Source of the DNA: Microvelia longipes
Taxonomy: Eukaryota; Arthropoda; Insecta; Hemiptera; Veliidae
DNA length: 64,000 nt
Reading direction: 5' to 3'
Assembly (NCBI GenBank): GCA_018340805.1
Contig: JACMZG010001870.1
Location: forward strand, 20,460,123 to 20,524,122
Shown here: in pieces, positions 44,764-56,579 of the stretch
Layout of the letters: each line of letters starts with the position of its first letter
How positions within the stretch are numbered: position 1 is the stretch's first letter
Translations under genes and position numbers: made by a program
Notes under the pieces: generated by a model
The model's database searches: none
Seen by the model: only the letters and a program-made list of their open reading frames with translations
What the model was told of the DNA's origin: nothing

Positions 44764-47347
44764 TACTTTTGTCGAAAAGATAGAACTCACGGTGGAGTTA
44801 TGTTGATGGTAAAAGACTCTTTTGACTATGCAAGCCTTACAGATATAGAAAATCTTAGTAAAGAATCAATTTATGAAGTTGCAGCTTTAGAAGTTAAGCA
44901 TTGGTCAACAGTTGTAATAGGTGTTTATAGGCCTCCAAATGGGGACCTTAAAAGTTTTTATAATCTCTTGGAAAAAACTCTTAGGCTAGCATGGAATAAA
45001 AAGAAAAAGATTGTGTTGCTTGGTGACTTTAACATAGACTTCAATAATGCTAAAGACAGCAGAGAAATAACTCAGATCCTCAACATATACGGATTGTTGC
45101 CTCATTTTAAACTTGCTACAAGAGTAGATGGTCACAAATGCATTGACAATATTATATCTAACTTTCCATGTAGCTCTTCTGCCTTGCTTACCATTACTAT
45201 ATCAGATCATTATTTACTAAGAGTAACTTTCTTAAGAAAGAAGAATAAAAAAGTACAGTTAGAATCAGTTAAAAAGAGACTCATATCTGAAGATCGAATT
45301 AACGGCTTGAAAACTAGTCTACAAGAAGAACCAGTCACAGATGAGAATCCTGACACTTTATTATACAATTTAAATTCTCGTATAAACGACTTTTTCCCTC
45401 TTGTTTGGAAAAAAGTCAACAAAACGAAGAAAAGTACACTTGACTGGTACTCAAACAAATTAAAAGAGACGAGAAACCAACTCATAGCTTTAAGTGAAGT
45501 TAAAAAAGAAGCCAGTGATGATATTACCCAGAATCTTGCGTCCAAACTGCTAAAAAACAAAAAGAAAGCTTATAAAAAAGAGATAAAAATAGCAAAAAAA
45601 AAAGCTATAGAAGATTATGTCGAGCAAAACAAAGAAAATCAAGGTGCAGTGTGGAAGGTAATAAATAATGAAGTAAAATGTAAGAATAAAGATAAAATAC
45701 CAATTAGTGCTGAGAATCTCAATGACTATTTTTCAACTGTAGGTGAAGAGTTAAACAAAAAACTTGGTAAATCTGACTAATCCACTTGATTTAATCAATA
45801 CTGACAAAAGACCTGTCAACTCTTTCTTCTTATCACCAGTCTTAAATAAAGATGTCACTAAGGCAATAAAAAGTTTAAACAAGTCTGATGCTCTGGATGT
45901 TTATGGACTGAGTAACAACATCATAAAAAAAATGAATACAGAGATTAGTCCGACCATAGGACAGCTTGCAAATACAATGTTTTTCACTGGAAGTTACCCA
46001 GCAGCTCTAAAAATTGCAAGAGTTGTACCTATATATAAATCCGGACCTAGAAACAACCCAGCCAACTACAGACCAGTCTCTATAGTACCTGTCATCTCCA
46101 AAGTAATAGAAACCATCCTCAAAAACAGGCTTATTAAATATCTAGACAAACACAAATTATTTTGTAAATCCCAGTTTGGTTTTAGAAAAGGAATGTCAAC
46201 TGTAGACGCACTTTTGAAGATTGTCAAAAATATAAATGAAGCTTTTGAGGAGAGTAATTACATGGACGTCACCTCTTGTGACCTGTCAAAAGCTTTCAAC
46301 AGCGTGTGTCTTCAGTTGTTGATTAAAAAACTAAAACTTTATGGTATCAACGGTCAACCACTTCTACTTTTGGCTAGCTACTTAGAGGATAGACAGCAGT
46401 TTGTTGAGATCAACGGAGTCAGGTCTTCTCTGCGGGTAGTCAGGTACGGAGTGCCCCAGGGCTCGGTTCTGGGCGTACTTTTGTACCTGTTATTTGTAAA
46501 CGACCTACCTGATCATATAGGCAGTGAAGATGAAACCACATGTTATGCAGATGACAGCAATATTTCATTGAAAGGAAATAATATGGATGTAGTTAGGGAA
46601 AAAAGGCTTTTAAAAATGGAAAAAGCTTCCACGTGGTTCACGGCGAATGGCCTTACTTTAAACCCAATTAAAAATCAGGTGCTGACTTTCTCTCTACGGC
46701 AGGTAGATGAAAAACAAACTGTCACCATAAAAATACTGGGTGTACTACTGGACCAGAGACTGACCTGGAGGTTTCACATAGACACTCTCTGTACCAAACT
46801 CTCTAGCAAGGTTTATCTTCTTAAAAAATTGGCAATATACATGGACATAGATAAATTAAAAATGGCATATTTTGCCTTTTTCCATGGAACAATGTGTTAC
46901 GCGATTCAGATATGGGGCTGCTCTAGTCACTTAGACAAAGTCTTGGTCATGCAAAAGAAAGCTTTAAGGTCTATAGTAGGGGTGAATAAAAAAACCTCTT
47001 GTAAAGATATTTTTAAGAATCTAAAAATTATGACAGTGGTCAATGTATATATCTTTGTTGTATGTGTATTTATGAAACTAAATGAAGACAATAATAAAAA
47101 AATAAATCACAGTTATGAAACTAGAGCTATAGAAAACAATAACTTGATCGTGCCATTCAACCATAGAAGGCAAAATAAAAACATATATTATATAGGCAGT
47201 AAATTATTTAACAAACTTTCTGTGAATACGAAAGTATTGCCTTTAAAAGCATTCAAAGAAAGATTAAAAAATATTTTAACAAGCAATGTTTACTACTCCA
47301 TAGAAAAATGCTTAAGTGATAGACATTTTGATGATACCAACATGTAA
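44764..47347 (+). pseudogene. LINE ORF2: AP-endonuclease and reverse transcriptase, one frameshift
   Basis: The first frame (to 45780) carries the APE part: GGVMLMVKDSF, VVIGVYRPPNGD, LLGDFNIDF and the terminal SDHYLLRVTF motif. The second frame (coding from about 45765 to 47347) carries the reverse transcriptase: VVPIYKSGPRNNPANYRPVS, QFGFRKGMSTVDALL, the motif A block CDLSKAFNSV, YGVPQGSVLG (about 46445) and the catalytic YADD (about 46543), then the C-terminal SYETR and YIGSKLFNKL blocks. A single-base shift near 45765-45780 separates two otherwise open frames, so the copy is young or the shift is a sequencing error. The 5' end lacks the start of the endonuclease. Confidence 0.8.
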
Positions 47348-47470
47348 ATATTTTTGGTTTTAATTTTAGTATATATTATTTTAAGTTAAGTTTCTTTTTG
47401 ACAATGTAAAACATAATATTGTATGTATGTAATTTCAGAAAATAAATTATTTATTATTATTATTAATTAT
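44764..47470 (+). mobile_element. CR1-like non-LTR retrotransposon, 5'-truncated
   Basis: Only ORF2 remains, followed by a 130-bp 3' UTR and a (TTA)n tail (47446-47470). The copy lies inside an (AT)n microsatellite whose halves are seen at 44697-44750 and 47471-47535. A 3' end made of short tandem repeats rather than poly(A) is usual for the CR1/L2 group. Confidence 0.75.
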
Positions 47471-47488
47471 TTATATATATATATATAT

Positions 47489-47583
<95 letters not shown>

Positions 47584-47585
47584 TG
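47471..47585. repeat. (AT)n(TG)n microsatellite
   Basis: (AT)n to 47535, then about 24 TG units to 47585. The open frame through it on the - strand is meaningless. Confidence 0.9.
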
Positions 47586-47609
47586 TGTGTATGTAAGGTT
47601 TATGGTTTT

Positions 47610-48095
47610 TTTTAAAATAATTTCGGCACGGTGGTCCGCTGTCGGGCAAATTTCATTTAGAATGCGTGTTTCTGTGCTTAAAACCCCATTTCTTGGTTAA
47701 CGTTCCGGTCATGCTTTAGAACCTAAGCAGTTACTCAATTGTCAAGCACTGCTCGTAACTCATTTTGTCTGTATTTTCAAAGGAAATGCGCATAATTATC
47801 CAGTTGGTTATACAAAACTATGCTCTAAAGTTAGCAGTACGCACTATATTTGAAATAGTTTAAAGCTTAGTTACTTATCTTTAAGCTTAGTCAGTTATCA
47901 TTAAAGGTTTTAGCGCATTTCCTTTGAAAAATACAGACAAAATGAGTTACGAGCAGTGCTTGACAATTGAGTAACTGCTTAGGTTCTGAAGTATGAACCG
48001 GAACCTTAAGCAAGAAATGGGTTGTTAAGCACGGAAACACGAATTCTAAATGAAATTCGCCCGACAGCGGACCACCGCGCCAGAATTATTTAGTA
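47610..48095. mobile_element. foldback/MITE with ~180-bp arms
   Basis: Left arm 47615-47790 and right arm 47905-48092 are inverted copies: GGTGGTCCGCTGTCGGGC, TTCATTTAGAATGCGTGTTT, CTTAGGTTCT-type, TTACTCAATTGTCAAGCACT, CTCATTTTGTCTGTATTTTC and AAAGGAAATGCGC. The spacer is about 115 bp. Arms are about nine-tenths identical by eye. The right tip (CGGACCACC-CGCCA-AATTATTT-GTAGTTATA) recurs alone at 48220-48262. Confidence 0.75.
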
Positions 48096-48159
48096 GTTAT
48101 ATACATATATACATATATATAATGTATAATATAATGTAAAAAAAGAATAAAAATTAACG

Positions 48160-48400
48160 TTCCTACCAGGATTGTTGTTAATCAAGGAAGCACGCATACC
48201 AAAGGAAATCTTCCGATATGCGGACCACCACACCAAAATTATTTTGTAGTTATAAACTTATATTATGCAAAAAACGATAATAAATATCGTCCCAACCAGA
48301 ATTTAAACCCAGGAGAGAGTTTGAGTAATTGTATCGACTCCAGACCACTGCCATTCAACACACAGGGCCAAAAAACACGGAAAACGACTCCCCAATTGAA
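48160..48400 (-). mobile_element. tRNA-derived SINE fragment
   Basis: Read on the - strand: TGGCAGTGGTCTGGAG (A-box-like, about 48340-48356), a spacer with TCAAACTCTCTCCTG, then GGGTTTAAATTC (B-box-like, about 48302) and TGGTTGGGAC. A second truncated copy of the ending (CTACCAGGATTGTTGTTAAT) lies at 48160-48180. No tRNA fold. Confidence 0.45.
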
Positions 48401-48835
48401 ATATGTTATTTAGGGTCCAAAATATAGGTTTTCCTGCATTAACCACCGTTTTTTGACTTTTTGGTCACTTAGAGAGGCCGTATCGACTTCAGACCGAATT
48501 TATTCGATTCGACGCCCAAAAATACATAAAAAACGACACCCTACCCAAACTTTTTTGTTCATCAACCGTAATTTTGGTTTTCAGTAATTTTTTGTGCTTT
48601 TTCGAGTTTTTGGTCATTCAGAGTGGTTGTATCGACTTCGGACCGGTTTCATTCGATTCAGGGTCCAAAAATACATAGAAAACAACACCCTACTCGAAAT
48701 TTATTTTTTATCGACCTATATTTTGGTTTTTGGTAATTTACAATGGTTTTTGCGACCTTTTGGTTACTTAGAGTGGTGGTATCGACTTCGGACCGGTTTC
48801 ATTTAATTCAGCGTCTCAAAAAACATGTACATTGA
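48336..48835 (+). repeat. tandem array, ~148-bp unit, about 3.5 copies
   Basis: GTATCGACT(C/T)C(A/G)GACC recurs at about 48338, 48480, 48629 and 48779, each followed by ATTCGATTC-like sequence, CCAAAAATACAT-AAAAC, GACACCCTAC and TTTTGGTTTTTGGTAATTT. Spacing is 142-150 bp. Satellite-like and non-coding. Nothing is recognised in 48836-49380. Confidence 0.7.
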
Positions 48836-49516
48836 CCTTTTTTGCGGAGAAAAATATTAACCCTGAATTTTGCTGATTTTTTGAAAATTTTGCTGACTCA
48901 GCAAACTGGGTTAATGGTGTTACAAAAACCTTGTTTTCAATAGTGTTCGTGTCCTCCTGAAGGTTGATTTTTGTACCAAGTTTGATTAAAAAATATTAAT
49001 CCGTTCGAAAGGTAGTATTTTTACAAGAAACTGATGCCTATCCATTAGCGAATTATATTCCCTAAGGAAATTCGCTAAAAAACAAAGCTCTTAGAGGACA
49101 AATCAAAACATTTTTTTAAATAGTCTTAATGAAAAACAAAAAACAATCCTCTAAAACTAAATACAAATTATTATTGAACTGAACTGAACTAAATATGGTT
49201 TTTATTTAAATAATAATAAAACACAAGGTTAATATGTCGAACTAAAAAAACAAATTTAATTTTTTAGACAAAAGCTACCTTTAAGCTCTAAATTATTATA
49301 TATAAAAATTATAAAATTAATTAATTATTTTCATAAAATTAAAATTTAAAGTAATTTTATAAAAAAAAATGTTTCTCCTTGCCTGAACCATAGTTTTTAT
49401 ATACTTTTTGCAACAACCCTGCTCGGCTAGGGGGGGGGGGCCCCCCCCCTGACCCCTCCTGGCTCGCCCATGTCCCCCATAGAGCCATGCATTATTTTCC
49501 ACACATGGAGAGACCC

Positions 49517-50640
49517 TTAAAAGCAAAATTTAAGTCTATTGATGAAAGAGTGCCTACCGGGTCAAGCAAGCCTGGTGGGTGCTTAGGTATTTTGTAGCTG
49601 TGTTTTATTTAGCTTTGAAATCACCTCTTCTAGGTGCTTCCCTCTGGTGTCTGATCCATTTTTGCACCATATTCCATATTTTGCATTAAATTCACCAAAG
49701 ATGAAACCTTGTTCTTTTTCCTGTTCATTGAAGTTTTTGTTATTTAATTTTGTAATTGTTACCTGTGGGGGGCATGGTTAATTAAGGTTTGCCATTTACC
49801 ATTTAAAATAATTTAATTTTTTGGATGTTAAATTATTGGGTATCTTACTAAATTGTCCATTATTTTCACAGGTATATTCTTTTTGATGATGAAATTAAGC
49901 CCCTGAGAATTGCACGGCTTTCTTTTAAGTGGTGAAGCCGGAGATATTTATATCCTGCTCCGGGCCCAATTTTTCTGAACAGCTAAAGTATCTACTTATC
50001 ATGTTATTAAAGTTTAAATGAAATAATCAATCTTATTTTGTAGTCCTCTACTCCAGTAGTGTGATGCTCATAGTAAAGATTCAACAATTTTCTTCATTGA
50101 GTTTGTGAAAATGTTGCAAAGGCAACAACATCTCACATAACTAACATCTCTTTCTCTACCTTAGTTACTATATATGTTTGCTTTATTGCTTAAGCTAGTG
50201 TCCAAAAATTCAATTATTTCTTCCATGATCTTACTTAACATTGAATCCTTATTTTTACTTGGTCTTTTGCTACTAGCTGATTCAGCATATGATCTAGTTC
50301 TGTTTACCAGCCCCTTCCTTCTCTTTATCACTATACAAAATCTATACCTTGCTTGTTGTTGACATAGCCCACAGTGAAGGCAGCTGGTGCTGATATTTGC
50401 TGTACATGTTGGCATCACTAGCACAGCTTAACTTTATTCTTGTAACTCTCCACTAGAAATATGACATGGCCTATTCTAATTTTTGATAGTAATACTTTAC
50501 CTGCTAAGGTGATTTTAACCTTTTTTATTGGTACGTGGTTTGTGTAGTTTCCCTCCAGCCTTTTCCGCATCCTTTGTGAGTGTTTAATAGGCTCCTCCCT
50601 TTGATAGTCCTACTCAATTTGATGATGCTTTCCTCAGCCA
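49517..50640 (-). mobile_element. LINE fragment: ORF1 zinc knuckle and ORF2 endonuclease start, decayed
   Basis: On the - strand, from the right: RMRKRLEGNYTNHVPIKKVK with ITLAGKVLLSKIRIGHV (about 50470-50580), then knuckle remnants ISTSCLHCGLC (about 50370-50410) and a basic tail, together the ORF1/gag-like part. Farther on, FGEFNAKYGIWCKNGSDTRG and KHLEEVISKLNKTQLQN (about 49610-49710) are the AP-endonuclease DFN motif region of ORF2. The rest of ORF2 is missing. Many breaks. An I/jockey-group element is likely. Confidence 0.6.
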
Positions 50641-50658
50641 AAATTACTCCCTTTGTCT

Positions 50659-51392
50659 CCAGGGTCCCATTTCACAAAAGTATAAGTCTTGTATACTACA
50701 AATAAAAAGATACAAGTTTACTAATAATTGTATGAAATTTACAAGTGCAGATTAGTAATTACTAGCAGTTTTTGTACAATTTTATTAAAAAAACACTAGT
50801 AGGTTAAAGTTTTATCTTGGATTTCCTAGGAAACAAGCATATTTGTGTCAAACTCCAATAAAATTTGATTTCCCCCCACACAAATCTTTCAAACTATTGT
50901 ACAAAATCAACTTGTAACTACTAGTGTCAAAATTAAGCGTTTCGCGAATATCATTACAATTTATTGTAACCTACAAGAGTTTTTTGTAAACATCGTATCA
51001 AAATATTATTAAACCACAGTTTCATTTATATGAGTAAATTATTTTGAATGCAATTATTTCTAAAATACAAGAAATAATATTTATAATAACGTTTGAAAAA
51101 ATCATATTAAGCACTAGATTACTAATAAACTAAAAGTTGGTGATAAAAACTAACTAAGTTTTATATTAATAAAATGAACTTGTAACTCAGTCTACTTAGG
51201 TTCGGACTTGGGTTGAAATTTTACAGGTGAATTTTACAAGTAATTCTAATAAAAAAGAAAAAGCTGTTTATTAAATAAAATAGCAAAATGTACAAGTGTA
51301 TCCTTGGTATCACTTGTAAATTTGTCATTACAAGTTGTTTTTTACAATTTTTATAACTACTAGACTTGTACTTTTGTGAAACATGCCCCAGG
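50659..51392. mobile_element. TIR element, ~730 bp, non-coding
   Basis: Ends are CCAGGGTCCCATTTCACAAA and, on the opposite strand, CCTGGGGCATGTTTCACAAA, and both continue AGTA(T/C)AAGTCT. Flanking TCT/TCTC on both sides is a possible 3-4-bp target duplication. The interior is full of short ACTTGTA/TACAAGT words. The - strand frame 51221-51559 crosses the element end and is not a gene. Confidence 0.6.
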
Positions 51393-52472
51393 TCTCTTGA
51401 GGATCTTGATATTACATAATTTTCATTCAACATTTCGTTTCGTAAAATGTTTAACCTGTAACCATATTGTTGCTTGTAAAACAGATTTTTTTCAAAGCTA
51501 CTTTTGAGTTTTTTACAATAAGTTAGGCCTATCCTAAAGGCTTTTCCTTGAGTCTTCAATAGATATTAACAAAACAGGAGAGAAAATAAGTTTTTCCTTA
51601 CTCAAATTAGGGTTTCTCTGACAGAAAAACTTAATTTGATTAGAGGGAGTCAACCATGGTTTTTGCAACTGAACCAAAGCCTAGGAGCAAGTCAAAATAA
51701 ACCAAGAGTTGAAATTTACCCTTCATGACATGCATTAAATATCACCTATGACCTCTATTTAAATCATACCACTATTGATTTTACAAAAAATAATAAACAA
51801 GTCATAATTCAAAGGACTACAACCTTTCCCTCAGATTTGCCCTGCTTGATCTTGACTGAAATCCGGCAACCCTATTATAAACCTTCATACAATTAAAAAT
51901 GTTTTTGAAATCAAATTGTACATTTTAATGTTTAGTTTTTTGTTTTTCTCTTACTAAGATGTGTTTATTCATGTTAATTATGCTGATTAATTTTACCTTG
52001 TGATGTTGTATATCATAGAATAAATTTATTTATTTATAGGAACTTATGGTGCAGGAAAAGATGGTTGATGTGTGGTTGCAGGTATACACCCAGTGAGCCC
52101 TTTAAAGTATGGTGAAAAATGTTTCTAGACTTTGAAAAGTAAGTCGACTCTTGTGAGTTTAAATTCACTAATATTTTTTAATTACCATCCTATCTTTTAA
52201 TCTTTAAAGCATGACATGTCTATAAAAATCATATTTTGTAAAATATTATATATTTACTAATCAAGTGACTGGTTGACCCAGTGTTGACGTATAGATATTT
52301 CCATTTACTACAATTACATTTACTAAGCATAAAATTTAATTTGATGCTAAAATGACAAAGTTTTTATAATTTATATAGTTATCTACTACACTCCAAGGAA
52401 ATAAAGTTAAGCAACTTAATTCCTAAAGTAAAACCCTAGGAAATCATAGATGCTGAGTTGCAAGGTGAAGTT
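51393..52472. other. AT-rich DNA, one possible small exon
   Basis: No repeat family recognised. A 42-bp stretch at 52040-52081 is bordered by TTATTTATAG and GTATAC in the manner of an exon, but no similarity is seen. Confidence 0.25.
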
Positions 52473-53519
52473 GGGTCATTCCAAGTCAAATCAACACAAA
52501 AAAAGTACATTTTTGGATTTGATGTCACCGATTTTAATATAATTTGGCTGACAGGTAGGCACCATAAAAGGAAGGAAATATCCAGATTTTTGGCTCATTT
52601 GGTGCAGCCATATTGCCGCAGTAGGGTGGTGAATTTTCCAAAAAATGTGATTTTTCAACTTTTCTTTGACTACAAAAATGGCTGTATCTAAAATTCTGCA
52701 TATGGTGTGATTATTATTTTGATGGCGTTTAAAAGCTTAAACTTAGCCCTTTCAAATAGATTCTACATACTTTAGGATAATGAGTCACAAGTTTTTATTA
52801 AGAGCAAATATAAAATAAAAATGCTAATATCTTAAAAAGCGCCTTTTTAAAATTTTTGAAAAAATTCCTAAAAAGAGCTTAAACTGTTAGTAAAATGTCC
52901 ACTAAGTTTCATTTTGGGACCGCCATGGGATTGGACATAGTAGCGCATAACGTGTGTCAAAGAGTAAAAAAGTCACTTTTTTTGAAATTTCTATCAATAA
53001 TTATGTGATAAATCTTAACTTTTTTACACTTTGACATACCTTGACACACGTTATGCGTTTCTGTGTCCAATCCCATGGCGGTCCCAAAATTAAACTTAGT
53101 GGACATTTTACTAACAGTTTAAGCTCTTTTTAGTAATTTTTTCAAAAATTTTAAAAAGGCGCTTTTTAAGATATTAGCATTTTTATTTTATATTTGCTCT
53201 TAATAAAAACTTGTGACTCATTATCCTAAAGTATGTAGAATCTATTTGAAAGGGCTAAGTTTAAGCTTTTAAACGCCATCAAAATAATAATCACACCATA
53301 TGCAGAATTTTAGATACAGCCATTTTTGTAGTCAAAGAAAAGTTGAAAAATCACATTTTTTGGAAAATTCACCTCCCTACTGCGGCAATATGGCTGCACC
53401 AAATGAGCCAAAAATCTGAGTCTTTTCTTTCTTCTATGGTGCCTACCTGTCCGCCAAATTATATTAAAATTGGAGATATCAAGTATTTTTTCCTGTGTTG
53501 ATTTGATATGGAATGACCC
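52473..53519. mobile_element. 1,047-bp near-perfect hairpin element with 4-bp target duplication
   Basis: Two arms of about 490-500 bp mirror each other over nearly the whole length, from GGGTCATTCCAAGTCAAATC at the left tip to GGAATGACCC at the right, around a loop of about 60 bp near 52960-53030. By eye the arms differ at only a few percent of positions. AGTT flanks both ends (52469-52472 and 53520-53523). Neither strand carries a convincing ORF. A 4-bp duplication and GGG-starting ends could fit a Sola-type non-autonomous element, which is a suggestion only. Confidence 0.8.
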
Positions 53520-53753
53520 AGTTGAGAGACTTATATGTTGGTTCCATCTTATCTGAGGTAACCATTATTTGATTTTTGAGACCAAGCCGAGGCAATGATT
53601 ATTGACAACACAATTTTGTCATTTTACTCTCGTGGTGATTACAAGATTTTACTTTTAGAAGTAAAAAACAAAACATCAATGTATATCATAGAAAAACTTA
53701 ATTTTAAATAAATGAAACATATAAAATTATTATTAATACTTCTTATCTAGTCA

Positions 53754-53815
53754 GAGGCGGACTGGCCAGTGAGGACGGGGGCGGCAGCCTCCTTGAGTCC
53801 CTGAGCCATAATTAA
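53754..53815 (+). repeat. possible hAT-like transposon end
   Basis: CAGAGGCGGACTGGCCAGTG is a GC-rich island whose start resembles hAT terminal repeats (CAGxGGCGGA). No matching right end is found within the next kilobase. Confidence 0.3.
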
Positions 53816-54158
53816 GTCAAAGAAAAAAACAACTAAAATTAAAAAAAATAATGATAAAGCTGCATAAAAGGACTCTAGACATTTGTTTTTAAAGTAATTA
53901 AAAATACATTCTAAATTTTAGATCTATAAAGTACTTAAAATATTATCAATTTGCTCTACCTAATTCTAGGTTCTTTGGGGCCCCTATTTTTATACCTGCA
54001 CCAGAGGGTTTAATGATGTCTGGGCTTGACCCAATCCAGGGGTTCAATTTATGAAAACTGACATTAACTGTCTCAATAATTAAAAAAAAGGATCCCACGA
54101 GAGGACCTAGGACTACAATTAGTGGTTCCAAAGGCTAATCTGTTATTCCTTCTCCTCA

Positions 54159-54353
54159 TATCATACAATTCAGGTGTTCATGGAGGTAGTTTTGGCAAGG
54201 TATAGTTTCTGACTATATTGTAACCTTACCGTTTCATTCATTCATTTCTTTTGTATACTCCTGGATCTATGGAGGTATGTAAAACTGCTGCAATTATGAC
54301 AGCTGCTATAATCTGTCATGATTAATCTCCACGAACACTTGAATTGTATGATA
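54159..54353. repeat. small inverted-repeat element (195 bp)
   Basis: ATATCATACAATTCAGGTGT-TC-TGGAG at the left and its complement at the right (CTCCACGAACACTTGAATTG then TATGATAT). Arms are about 32 bp with two or three mismatches. The shared TATGATAT tips suggest a MITE. Confidence 0.55.
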
Positions 54354-54769
54354 TCTAGAAATATAGCAAAACAAAAGTTATGCAAATCATACTACTGGCA
54401 CACCACCAAGAAGAAGCTGATGATTGCATCTCAATTTAAATAAGGCCCACCTAGCAACTTTACTTTGAAACGCCAATGAATGTCTCTAACCAAAAGAGGA
54501 ATGACTTGGGGGGAAAGTTGATTTATCTACTTTCTTGGACCCAAGTCTTAGGAGGGAGTTTTTTTTTTACCACACAAGAAGTTTTTAGTAAGATTATGCT
54601 TACTTGACATCAACATTAAGCAAATGTGTTAAAACTGAATTTAATTATTTTTTAAAAAATATCATTTTAAAACTGCGTGACCAGGAAAAACAAAATTAGG
54701 AATGAGTAAGAAAACTAAGCAAACTTTCTGCTATTCTGCAGAAATAGCAGAATTGACTTAGATGTTGTG

Positions 54770-55120
54770 TGACTTTAAGTTGAGTTATTAACTTATTTAT
54801 ACATTTAACTATTTGTATACTTGGCTATTTAATATTTAACTATTTAGATATTTATGTATTTTACTAATAATTGTAATTTAACTATTATTTGAAAGTAACT
54901 GTTTCTTAACTTATTGAATTATTATTATTTTAACTTACTTGTTGTAAATTTAACTTACTTCAAGATTTTGGCTATTTTTAATTATCATTATTTTTAAGTG
55001 ACTATTTATTAACTTATTTAACTTACTACTTACTTAATTAACTTACCAGATTTAACTAAAAAATTAAAATGACGTAATTTACATGAATATATTATTTAAC
55101 TATTTATATTTATTTAAATT
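54770..55120. repeat. degenerate TTAACTTATT/TTTAACTA low-complexity tract
   Basis: About 350 bp dominated by diverged copies of TTAACTTA and TTTAACTATTT words. Resembles an old short-period tandem repeat. Sequence from 55121 to the gap shows nothing I can name. Confidence 0.5.
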
Positions 55121-55544
55121 AATAGTTAAAGTTAAGACAATAATTGATTAAAATCAGAAACTAATATTATTAGATCTTCCAAAAAATATAGTTTAAAATT
55201 GTTAGCTATTGTCTGTGATAGATTAATGAAATTGACATTATGTTCTTCCATAATTTTCCTACATGTGTCTGTCTCTGCTAATGATATGTCCTTTGTCCTG
55301 AATTTCTAGCCCGTTTCACTGGTTACGATATGGATTGGGTAATATGCGCAACCATATTGCCAACAGCCTACCTTGCACTTAAATCTATTGTAAAGCCCAT
55401 GTCCAGATAGAATTCCATTTAGAGTGGTAGTTCCTAGTTTACTGGTAATTTGTGTTTCTTCTTTACCATGCTTTCTTACTTTCAATTCTGATATAGTAGG
55501 GACTTCTAGTTTGGATCCAGCAAGTATATATATATATATATACA

Positions 55545-56464
55545 NNNNNNNNNNNNNNNNNNNNNNNNNNNNNNNNNNNNNNNNNNNNNNNNNNNNNNNN
55601 NNNNNNNNNNNNNNNNNNNNNNNNNNNNNNNNNNNNNNNNNNNNNNNNNNNNNNNNNNNNNNNNNNNNNNNNNNNNNNNNNNNNNNNNNNNNNNNNNNNN
55701 NNNNNNNNNNNNNNNNNNNNNNNNNNNNNNNNNNNNNNNNNNNNNNNNNNNNNNNNNNNNNNNNNNNNNNNNNNNNNNNNNNNNNNNNNNNNNNNNNNNN
55801 NNNNNNNNNNNNNNNNNNNNNNNNNNNNNNNNNNNNNNNNNNNNNNNNNNNNNNNNNNNNNNNNNNNNNNNNNNNNNNNNNNNNNNNNNNNNNNNNNNNN
55901 NNNNNNNNNNNNNNNNNNNNNNNNNNNNNNNNNNNNNNNNNNNNNNNNNNNNNNNNNNNNNNNNNNNNNNNNNNNNNNNNNNNNNNNNNNNNNNNNNNNN
56001 NNNNNNNNNNNNNNNNNNNNNNNNNNNNNNNNNNNNNNNNNNNNNNNNNNNNNNNNNNNNNNNNNNNNNNNNNNNNNNNNNNNNNNNNNNNNNNNNNNNN
56101 NNNNNNNNNNNNNNNNNNNNNNNNNNNNNNNNNNNNNNNNNNNNNNNNNNNNNNNNNNNNNNNNNNNNNNNNNNNNNNNNNNNNNNNNNNNNNNNNNNNN
56201 NNNNNNNNNNNNNNNNNNNNNNNNNNNNNNNNNNNNNNNNNNNNNNNNNNNNNNNNNNNNNNNNNNNNNNNNNNNNNNNNNNNNNNNNNNNNNNNNNNNN
56301 NNNNNNNNNNNNNNNNNNNNNNNNNNNNNNNNNNNNNNNNNNNNNNNNNNNNNNNNNNNNNNNNNNNNNNNNNNNNNNNNNNNNNNNNNNNNNNNNNNNN
56401 NNNNNNNNNNNNNNNNNNNNNNNNNNNNNNNNNNNNNNNNNNNNNNNNNNNNNNNNNNNNNNNN
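55545..56464. other. assembly gap, 920 N
   Basis: 920 N, preceded by a (TA)n run and followed by the 3' end of a LINE. Open frames spanning it are artefacts. Confidence 0.95.
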
Positions 56465-56579
56465 AAATAAAGATTTTATTTAACATAAAAAATTATCTTC
56501 CGGTTAATTTACAAATTTATAACGTACAATAATATAATTTTTAAAAATGATCTAATGTTAAGCAAATATAGTTCTTTTG

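Noticed and set aside
47467..47649. - strand frame of Thr-His and Tyr-Ile repeats
   Set aside because: It is a microsatellite translation.
53754..54131. hAT transposon proper
   Set aside because: One GC-rich tip only. No matching second end, 8-bp duplication or transposase fragment was found.
55424..56486. Long frames across 55.4-56.5 kb on both strands
   Set aside because: They consist almost entirely of N from the assembly gap.
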